Positions 53,072 through 64,000 of a DNA stretch of 64,000 nt are shown here, piece by piece. Numbering within the stretch: position 1 is the stretch's first letter; the number at the start of each line of letters is the position of its first letter. Source of the stretch: Bacillota bacterium. GTDB lineage: Bacteria > Bacillota > Clostridia > Peptostreptococcales > Anaerovoracaceae. The translations under genes were made by a program, and so were the position numbers. The notes beneath the pieces were generated by a model that was not told the origin of the DNA, did not search any database, and saw only the letters and a list, made by a program, of their open reading frames with translations. Location: assembly GCA_017433375.1 (NCBI GenBank), contig JAFRHG010000030.1, positions 19,254 to 83,253 on the forward strand, read 5' to 3'.

Positions 53072-56000
53072 ATGCCAAATCCCATCAAATTAGGTAGAAA
53101 AGAGCGGATGACCTTTTCCAAAATCAACGAAGTTGCGGATATGCCAAATCTCATCCAGATTCAGACAGATTCGTACAAATGGTTTAAGGAAGAAGGTCTT
53201 CGTGAGGTTTTTGAAGATGTTTCTCCAATTAAGGGATATACGGACAATCTCGTCCTCGAATTTATCGATTACTCTCTGGATGATCCTCCGAAGTATGGGC
53301 AGGAGGAGTGCAAGGAGAGGGATGCTACCTACGCTGCTCCCCTGAAGGTCAAGGTCCGTCTGGTGAAGACGGAGACCGGAGCCGTCACCGAGCAGGAAGT
53401 CTTTATGGGCGACTTCCCGCTGATGACCGAAAAAGGTACATTTATTTATAACGGAGCGGAGCGGGTCGTCGTCACTCAGCTCGTCCGTTCCCCGGGACCG
53501 TACTACGACCGCGAGATCGACAAGTACGGCAAGAATCTCTATTCCACCCAGGTCATCCCTAACCGGGGCGCCTGGCTTGAGTACGAAACCGACTCCAACG
53601 AAATCCTTTCCGTGCGTGTGGACCGGACCAGAAAGCAGCCGGCGACGATCCTGCTGCGCGCCCTGGGCATCGGCACCAACCAGGAGATCATCGACATCTT
53701 CGGCGAGGATCCCCGGCTGATGAAGACCCTGGAGAAGGACCCGACCACCAACTACGAGGAAGGCGTCAAGGAGATCTATAAAAAGCTGCGTCCGGGCGAG
53801 CCTCCCACGCTGGAGAGCGCCCAGTCCCTGTTCCGGTCCATGTTCTTCGATCCGAAGAGATACGATCTGGCCAGGGTCGGCAGATATAAATACAACAAGA
53901 AGCTGGGTCTGTATAACCGTCTGGCAGGGAGCACGGTGGCCGAGGATGTCATCGATCCCAATACGGGAGAGATCCTGGCCGAGAACGGACAGACCATCGA
54001 CAAGGAACTGGCGCGCCAGATCGAGAACTCCGGCCTGGCCAGCGTTCTGGTGCACAGCGCCTACGATGACGAGGCGACCACAAGAATCATCGGCAACCAG
54101 TTCGTGGACATCGACCAGTACATTGAATTCGACATTTCCGATCTCCGCATCGCGGACCGGGTATTTTATCCTGTCCTGATGGAGATCATCAAAGAGCACG
54201 GGGAAGAGGGCGAAGCCGCCATGCGGGAAGCGCTGCAGATGCGCAAGTTCGACCTGTCTCCCAAGCACATTCTCGTGGAGGACGTGATCGCCTCCATCAG
54301 CTATCTGCTGAACCTGAACTACGGCATCGGCAACATCGACGACATTGACCACCTGGGCAACCGCCGTCTGCGTACCGTAGGCGAGCTTCTGCAGAACCAG
54401 ATCCGGATCGGCCTGTCCCGTATGGAGCGGACCATCAAGGAGAGAATGACGACCATCGACATCGCGGAAGTGACGCCGGGAAGCCTGATGCACACCCGTC
54501 CGGTAACGGCGGCGGTCAAGGAGTTCTTCGGCAGTTCCCAGCTGTCCCAGTTCATGGACCAGACCAACCCCCTGGCGGAGCTGACCCACAAGAGAAGGCT
54601 TTCCGCCCTGGGCCCCGGCGGCCTGTCCAGAGAGCGGGCGGGATTTGAAGTCCGTGACGTCCACCATTCCCACTACGGCAGAATGTGCCCCATTGAGACC
54701 CCGGAAGGTCCCAACATCGGACTGATCGGCTCCCTGACCACCTACGGCGTGATCAACCAGTACGGATTCATCGAGACCCCTTACCGGGTCGTCGACAAGA
54801 AGACGGGTATCGTCAAGGACGAGATCCACTACCTGACGGCGGACGATGAAGAGGATAAGATCGTAGCCCAGGCCAACGAGCCCCTGGATTCCGAGGGTCG
54901 CTTCGTCAACATGAAGGTTGCAGCCAGAGGATCCGGCGGCGACATCGACCTGGTTCCCAGAGACCGTGTAGACTACATGGACGTTTCCCCGAAGCAGGTC
55001 GTGTCCGTGGCGACGGCCATGATCCCCTTCCTGGAAAACGACGACGCCAACCGTGCCCTCATGGGTTCCAACATGCAGCGGCAGGCGGTGCCCCTCATGG
55101 TCACCGAGGCGCCCATGGTGGGAACGGGCATCGAATACAAGGCTGCCCGCGACTCCGGCGTAGTCCAGCTGGCGAAGCACGCCGGTACCGTTGCCTTTGT
55201 AGACGCGGACCGCATCGGCATCACCAGAGACGACGGCGAGGGCGTGGACAACTATCAGCTGCTGAAGTTCAAGCGCTCCAACCAGGGCACCTGCATCAAC
55301 CAGAGGCCCATCGTCATCAAGGGCGAGCACGTGGACGCGGGCGAGGTCATCGCTGACGGCCCCTCCACGGCAAACGGCGAGGTCGCCCTGGGCAAGAACC
55401 TGCTGATCGGGTTCATGACCTGGGAAGGCTACAACTACGAGGACGCGATCATCCTCAACGAGAAACTGATCATGGACGACGTGCTGACGTCCATCCATAT
55501 TGAGAAATACGAATCCGAGGCCAGAGACACCAAGCTGGGTCCCGAGGAGATCACCCGGGATATCCCCAACGTGGGCGAGGATGCCCTGAAGGATCTGGAC
55601 GAGGAAGGCATCGTGCGCATCGGCGCGGAGGTCAACTCCTCCGACATCCTGGTGGGCAAGGTCACGCCCAAGGGCGAAACGGAACTGACGGCGGAAGAGC
55701 GTCTGCTGCGGGCGATCTTCGGTGAAAAGGCAAGAGAGGTCAGGGATACCTCCCTTAAGGTTCCCCACGGGGAGACCGGCATCGTCGTCGACGTGAAGAC
55801 CTTCTCCCGGGAGAACGGCGATGAGCTTTCCCCGGGCGTCAACAAGCTGGTTCGGGTATACATCGCGACCAAGCGCAAGATCAGCGTGGGCGACAAGATG
55901 GCGGGACGCCACGGAAACAAGGGCGTCATCTCCCGGATCCTTCCGGAAGAGGATATGCCCTTCCTTGAGAACGGACAGCCTCTGCAGGTCATGCTGAACC

Positions 56001-56821
56001 CCCTGGGCGTACCGTCCCGAATGAACGTGGGACAGGTTCTGGAGGTCCATCTGGGACTGGCGTCGAAGCAGAAGGACTGGTACATCGCCACCCCGGTATT
56101 CGACGGCGCTACGGAAAAGGATATCATCGAGCTGCTCAAGGAGACCGGCTACGATGAAAGCGGAAAACTGCGCCTGCGGGACGGCCGGACAGGAGAATAC
56201 TTCGACAATCCGGTTACCGTGGGATACATGTACATGCTCAAGCTGCACCACCTGGTCGATGACAAGATCCACGCCAGAAGCACGGGCCCGTACTCCCTGG
56301 TCACCCAGCAGCCTTTGGGCGGCAAGGCCCAGTTCGGCGGCCAGCGCTTCGGCGAAATGGAAGTCTGGGCTCTGGAAGCCTACGGCGCGGCCTACACCCT
56401 GCAGGAGATCCTGACCATCAAGTCCGACGACGTGATCGGCCGGGTGAAGACCTACGAAGCCATCGTCAAGGGCGAGAACATTCCGGAACCGGGCATCCCC
56501 GAGTCCTTCAAGGTCCTGATCAAGGAAATGAAGAGCCTCTGCCTGGATGTCAAGGCCCTCTCCGAGGACAACGAGGAGATCGAGATCAAGGATGACGATT
56601 TGGGCGGATTCACGGGCATCGAGAGAGTGGTCGACCTGGAGCCGGAGGAACCGGAAGAGCCGGAAGAAGAGCTGGAGGACGAAGAAAGCGAATTCGAGGA
56701 AGATCTTGACGAGCTGGAACCCGATGACGCGGAACTGGGAAATCTGGATGAAGAGGAACCGGATCTGAACAACATCGAGGACTATTCCGAGATCGACGAC
56801 GAGATCAAAGAGGATGAATAG
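53072..56821 (+). CDS. rpoB: DNA-directed RNA polymerase subunit beta
   Basis: A 1249-residue beta subunit. The rifampicin-region [30 protein letters not shown] is wild-type-like at the residues usually changed in resistance. Other landmarks are the [18 protein letters not shown] and [12 protein letters not shown] motifs. The last ~75 residues after the [14 protein letters not shown] motif are a strongly acidic tail (Glu, Asp, Pro-rich). I use ATG 53072, eight bases after AAGGAG; GTG 53063 and ATG 53066 are less well placed. Confidence 0.97.
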   Translation: MPNPIKLGRKERMTFSKINEVADMPNLIQIQTDSYKWFKEEGLREVFEDVSPIKGYTDNLVLEFIDYSLDDPPKYGQEECKERDATYAAPLKVKVRLVKTETGAVTEQEVFMGDFPLMTEKGTFIYNGAERVVVTQLVRSPGPYYDREIDKYGKNLYSTQVIPNRGAWLEYETDSNEILSVRVDRTRKQPATILLRALGIGTNQEIIDIFGEDPRLMKTLEKDPTTNYEEGVKEIYKKLRPGEPPTLESAQSLFRSMFFDPKRYDLARVGRYKYNKKLGLYNRLAGSTVAEDVIDPNTGEILAENGQTIDKELARQIENSGLASVLVHSAYDDEATTRIIGNQFVDIDQYIEFDISDLRIADRVFYPVLMEIIKEHGEEGEAAMREALQMRKFDLSPKHILVEDVIASISYLLNLNYGIGNIDDIDHLGNRRLRTVGELLQNQIRIGLSRMERTIKERMTTIDIAEVTPGSLMHTRPVTAAVKEFFGSSQLSQFMDQTNPLAELTHKRRLSALGPGGLSRERAGFEVRDVHHSHYGRMCPIETPEGPNIGLIGSLTTYGVINQYGFIETPYRVVDKKTGIVKDEIHYLTADDEEDKIVAQANEPLDSEGRFVNMKVAARGSGGDIDLVPRDRVDYMDVSPKQVVSVATAMIPFLENDDANRALMGSNMQRQAVPLMVTEAPMVGTGIEYKAARDSGVVQLAKHAGTVAFVDADRIGITRDDGEGVDNYQLLKFKRSNQGTCINQRPIVIKGEHVDAGEVIADGPSTANGEVALGKNLLIGFMTWEGYNYEDAIILNEKLIMDDVLTSIHIEKYESEARDTKLGPEEITRDIPNVGEDALKDLDEEGIVRIGAEVNSSDILVGKVTPKGETELTAEERLLRAIFGEKAREVRDTSLKVPHGETGIVVDVKTFSRENGDELSPGVNKLVRVYIATKRKISVGDKMAGRHGNKGVISRILPEEDMPFLENGQPLQVMLNPLGVPSRMNVGQVLEVHLGLASKQKDWYIATPVFDGATEKDIIELLKETGYDESGKLRLRDGRTGEYFDNPVTVGYMYMLKLHHLVDDKIHARSTGPYSLVTQQPLGGKAQFGGQRFGEMEVWALEAYGAAYTLQEILTIKSDDVIGRVKTYEAIVKGENIPEPGIPESFKVLIKEMKSLCLDVKALSEDNEEIEIKDDDLGGFTGIERVVDLEPEEPEEPEEELEDEESEFEEDLDELEPDDAELGNLDEEEPDLNNIEDYSEIDDEIKEDE

Positions 56822-56838
56822 GCGAAAGGGGTACTGAA

Positions 56839-60600
<3,762 letters not shown>

Positions 60601-60685
60601 GAGGCTCCGTGCCGCGGGATCGATGGCAGAGCGGGCCGCGAATGGCCGGGCTTTGGCCCCCGCATTGCGGGTGTGTGATTTCCCG

Positions 60686-60748
60686 TTGACACGGCGGTAT
60701 TGAAAATGATAAAATGGCAAACGGCTGTGGGCCCCTGGGGGCCCGCAG
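60686..60748 (+). promoter_or_regulatory. Promoter and 5'-end hairpin of the rpsL-rpsG-fusA-tuf operon
   Basis: TTGACA (60686-60691), 18-base spacer, TAAAAT (60710-60715). Right after the expected start, CTGTGGGCCCC (60725-60735) and GGGGCCCGCAG (60738-60748) form a very stable hairpin followed by TTT; it may regulate or protect the str-operon mRNA. Confidence 0.75.
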
Positions 60749-60781
60749 TTTGAATGAAATCTTGAAGAAAGGAGACAAAGG

Positions 60782-61195
60782 ATGCCTACAATTAACCAAT
60801 TAGTACGTCAGGGCAGAACCAGCAGCGAGAAGAAGTCCACTGCGCCGGCGCTGAACAAAGGAATGAACTCCCTGCGGAGAACGGCGACCAACGTCAACTC
60901 CCCGCAGAAGCGCGGTGTATGCACTTCCGTCAAGACGGTTACCCCGAAGAAGCCGAATTCCGCTCTTCGTAAGGTTGCCAGGGTTCGTCTGACCAATGGT
61001 ATCGAAGTAACGGCATACATTCCCGGAATTGGCCACAATCTCCAGGAGCACAGTGTCGTTCTCATCCGCGGCGGAAGAGTCAAGGACCTTCCCGGTGTCA
61101 GATACCATATCGTCAGAGGAACACTCGATACTGCCGGTGTTGCAGACAGAAAGCAGGCCAGATCCAAGTATGGAGCCAAACGGCCGAAGAAGTAG
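60782..61195 (+). CDS. rpsL: 30S ribosomal protein S12
   Basis: A 137-residue S12. The decoding-centre segments are wild-type for streptomycin contact residues: [17 protein letters not shown] and the [14 protein letters not shown] loop. GAAAGGAG precedes the start. It opens the str operon (rpsL-rpsG-fusA-tuf). Confidence 0.97.
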   Translation: MPTINQLVRQGRTSSEKKSTAPALNKGMNSLRRTATNVNSPQKRGVCTSVKTVTPKKPNSALRKVARVRLTNGIEVTAYIPGIGHNLQEHSVVLIRGGRVKDLPGVRYHIVRGTLDTAGVADRKQARSKYGAKRPKK

Positions 61196-61317
61196 TAATC
61201 GGTAAAATTGCAGTGCCCTTAACATAGGGGCACACGCGGAAACGATGGAGGGAGTAAATCGGCTGTATCTGCCGGTTGAAGAAGATCCCCCGCAGCGTTT
61301 TCGAGTACCGACTGTAA

Positions 61318-61809
<492 letters not shown>

Positions 61810-61848
61810 TCCCCCAAGGGATAATCTAGCAGAAAGGAGGAACGAATA

Positions 61849-63915
61849 ATGCCAGGAAGAGCATTTCCGCTGGAAAAAACGAGAAACATCGGGATCATGG
61901 CACACATCGATGCCGGTAAGACAACGACCACGGAAAGAATCCTGTTCTATACCGGCCGGACCCACAAGCTGGGCGAGACCCATGAAGGCGCAGCCGTCAT
62001 GGACTGGATGGATCAGGAGCAGGAACGTGGTATTACGATAACCTCTGCTGCGACGACGGCCCAATGGAAGGATACCAGAATCAATATCATTGATACGCCG
62101 GGACACGTGGACTTCACCGTTGAAGTGGAACGTTCCCTGCGTGTTCTGGATGGCGCGGTCACGGTTCTTTGCGCGAAGGGCGGCGTAGAGCCCCAGTCGG
62201 AGACCGTATGGAGACAGGCGGAGAAATACCATGTGCCCCGGATGATCTTTGTCAACAAGATGGACATCATGGGCGCGGACTTCTATCGCGTTGTCGACAT
62301 GGTCAAGGAGAGACTGAAGGCGAACGCTGTACCGATTCAGCTTCCTATCGGAAAGGAGGAAACCTTTGTCGGGATCATCGACCTCATCAAGATGGAGGCG
62401 GAGATCTACAAAGATGAGCTGGGCAGAGAATACGAAAAGGCGGAGATCCCTGATGAACTGAAGGACGACGCCAACCTGTGGCGGGAGCAGCTGGTGGAAT
62501 CCGTATCTGAACTCGATGATGAACTCATGATGAAGTTCCTCGAAGGCGAGGAAATCACCGAAGAGGAGATCAAGCGGGTGATCAGAACGGCGACCATTGC
62601 CGGCAAACTCGTACCGGTGACCTGTGGCAGCGCGTACAAGAACAAGGGCGTGCAGATGATGCTGGACGCCGTGGTGGATTTCATGCCTTCTCCGCTGGAC
62701 ATCCCGCCGATCACCGGCGTGGTTCCCAAGACGGGCAAGGAGGAAGAAAGACCTGCGGATGACAAAGGCCCCTTCTCGGCTCTGGCCTTTAAGATCATGG
62801 CCGACCCGTTCGTGGGCAAGCTGGCATTTTTCCGCGTATACTCCGGCACGCTGAAATCCGGTTCCTACGTCTACAATTCGACGAAGGGCAAGAAGGAGCG
62901 TATCGGAAGGATACTGCAGATGCACGCCAACAAGCGGGAGGATATCGACATGGTATACTCCGGCGATATTGCAGCAGCAGTAGGACTCAAAGTAACGACG
63001 ACGGGAGACACCCTGTGCGATGAGCGCAGAGAGATCATCCTGGAGTCGATGGAATTCCCGGACCCGGTCATCGAAATCGCCATCGAGCCGAAGACGAAGG
63101 CCGGCCAGGAGAAGATGGGCATCGCCCTCGCCAAACTGGCGGAGGAGGATCCCACCTTCAAGACCTACACCAACGAGGATACCGGACAGACCATCATCGC
63201 CGGCATGGGCGAGCTCCATCTGGAGATCATCGTGGACCGGCTGCTTCGTGAATTCAAGGTGGAGGCCAACGTAGGCAAACCCCAGGTTTCCTACAAGGAG
63301 ACCATCACCAGCGAAGCGGATGTGGATCACAAGTATTCCAAGCAGACCGGCGGACGGGGACAGTACGGCCATGTCAAGATCAAACTGTACCCGAGAGAGC
63401 CGGGCGAAGGGTTCGAGTTCAAGAACTCCATCGTCGGCGGAGCGATCCCCAAGGAATACATCCCCAAGATCGAGGAAGGTATCCGGGAAGCAATGGAAAC
63501 CGGCCCGGTGGCCGGCTACCAGGTCGTCGACTGCGGCGTGGAACTGTACGACGGTTCCTATCACGAAGTCGACTCCTCGGAGATGGCTTTCAAGATCGCC
63601 GCGTCCATGGCGTTCCGGGAAGCGTCCAGGAAGGCGAATCCCGTCCTTCTGGAGCCCATCTTCAAGGTGGAGGTTACCGTTCCGGAAGAGTATATGGGCG
63701 ATGTGATCGGGGACATCAGTTCCCGCCGGGGCAGGATCGAAGGATCCGACATGAACAACGGCGCCGTCGCTGTCAGAGGTTATGTGCCTCTCTCAGAGAT
63801 GTTCGGCTACGCGACCGACCTTCGTTCGCGGACCCAGGGCAGAGGCGTCTACGTCATGCAGTTCGACCACTTCGAGAGGCTGCCGGACAGTTTACTGGAT
63901 TCCATAAACAAATAA
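61849..63915 (+). CDS. fusA: Elongation factor G
   Basis: A 688-residue canonical EF-G with G1 [16 protein letters not shown]2 region [13 protein letters not shown]3 [17 protein letters not shown] and G4 NKMD, and domains II-V ([44 protein letters not shown]). It drives ribosomal translocation. Distinct from the paralogue at 12582-14525. AAAGGAGG upstream. Confidence 0.98.
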   Translation: MPGRAFPLEKTRNIGIMAHIDAGKTTTTERILFYTGRTHKLGETHEGAAVMDWMDQEQERGITITSAATTAQWKDTRINIIDTPGHVDFTVEVERSLRVLDGAVTVLCAKGGVEPQSETVWRQAEKYHVPRMIFVNKMDIMGADFYRVVDMVKERLKANAVPIQLPIGKEETFVGIIDLIKMEAEIYKDELGREYEKAEIPDELKDDANLWREQLVESVSELDDELMMKFLEGEEITEEEIKRVIRTATIAGKLVPVTCGSAYKNKGVQMMLDAVVDFMPSPLDIPPITGVVPKTGKEEERPADDKGPFSALAFKIMADPFVGKLAFFRVYSGTLKSGSYVYNSTKGKKERIGRILQMHANKREDIDMVYSGDIAAAVGLKVTTTGDTLCDERREIILESMEFPDPVIEIAIEPKTKAGQEKMGIALAKLAEEDPTFKTYTNEDTGQTIIAGMGELHLEIIVDRLLREFKVEANVGKPQVSYKETITSEADVDHKYSKQTGGRGQYGHVKIKLYPREPGEGFEFKNSIVGGAIPKEYIPKIEEGIREAMETGPVAGYQVVDCGVELYDGSYHEVDSSEMAFKIAASMAFREASRKANPVLLEPIFKVEVTVPEEYMGDVIGDISSRRGRIEGSDMNNGAVAVRGYVPLSEMFGYATDLRSRTQGRGVYVMQFDHFERLPDSLLDSINK

Positions 63916-63960
63916 TCAATCGTATTTGAATAAACGTATTGTAGTAGAGGAGAGAATCAA

Positions 63961-64000
63961 ATGGCAAAGCAGAAATTTGAAAGAAACAAGCCGCATATCA
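63961..64000 (+). CDS. tuf: Elongation factor Tu, N-terminal fragment (runs off the window)
   Basis: ATG 63961 begins MAKQKFERNKPHI, the typical EF-Tu N-terminus leading into the NIGTIGH G1 region, cut by the window edge. AGAGGAGAG upstream. It follows fusA by 45 bases as expected for the str operon. Confidence 0.93.
   Translation, partial: MAKQKFERNKPHI

Noticed and set aside
54500-54700. Rifampicin-resistance substitutions in rpoB, and streptomycin-resistance substitutions in rpsL.
   Set aside because: The cluster I region of RpoB and the KKPNS and loop regions of S12 carry the usual sensitive residues.

Overview
The window is a GC-rich (by eye near 60%) bacterial chromosome segment, almost certainly from an anaerobic member of the Bacillota/Clostridia. 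The evidence is the Gram-positive style RNA regulation (a Trp T-box, an S-box-like SAM riboswitch, an L10 leader), the SRP RNA-dnaX-ybaB-recR order, the radA/carD/yacL/ispDF/proS neighbourhood, an Ech-type membrane [NiFe] hydrogenase, and the rpmG-secE-nusG-rplKAJL-rpoBC-rpsL-rpsG-fusA-tuf block. The family cannot be fixed from the sequence alone; an amino-acid-fermenting clostridial lineage is a guess based on the two APC permeases beside the hydrogenase.

Layout. 1-9.0 kb: small accessory and housekeeping genes (FMN split-barrel protein, GNAT, DUF4186, lipoprotein, a HAD-CobA fusion, glyoxalase-like protein, a riboswitch-controlled N-formylglutamate-amidohydrolase-like gene, flavodoxin-like reductase, HD protein, small membrane proteins). 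9.0-14.5 kb: ProX-like deacylase, MBL hydrolase, Rrf2 regulator, asnS and an EF-G paralogue. 14.6-15.0 kb: a cluster of four degenerate 36-bp repeats. 15.0-18.6 kb (minus strand): response regulator, histidine kinase, radA. 18.7-25.8 kb: carD, yacL, ispDF, proS, two half-size chromate transporters, NUDIX, cyclophilin. 25.8-28.9 kb: an intergenic repeat element, T-box, trpB2-type gene, site-2 protease. 28.9-35.2 kb: pcrA, ligA, an AIR-synthase-like gene, prsW. 35.3-38.3 kb: SRP RNA, dnaX, ybaB, recR. 38.4-48.8 kb: two APC permeases followed by a six-gene Ech-type hydrogenase operon. 48.9-64 kb: a second copy of the intergenic repeat, then the transcription/translation block into the start of tuf.

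How the genes work together. The hydrogenase operon encodes a complete proton- (or sodium-) coupled ferredoxin:H+ oxidoreductase; its ferredoxin-like subunit is enlarged to six [4Fe-4S] motifs. The ribosome/RNA polymerase block carries its usual L10 leader and inter-cistronic hairpin. Amino-acid supply is read by RNA: tryptophan by the T-box, SAM by the S-box-like element.

Most noteworthy: (i) the 10-mer GCAAAGGCAA occurs 20 times by eye, in both orientations, within and between genes, and once as a perfect inverted pair, which looks like a DNA-uptake-signal-type or other genome-wide motif; (ii) a ~270-bp structured intergenic repeat family with two full copies; (iii) the six-cluster EchF; (iv) SAM-riboswitch control of an FGase-family amidohydrolase; (v) a HAD phosphatase-CobA fusion; (vi) the 36-bp repeat cluster beside radA. 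No tRNA, rRNA, CRISPR array or intact insertion sequence was seen.
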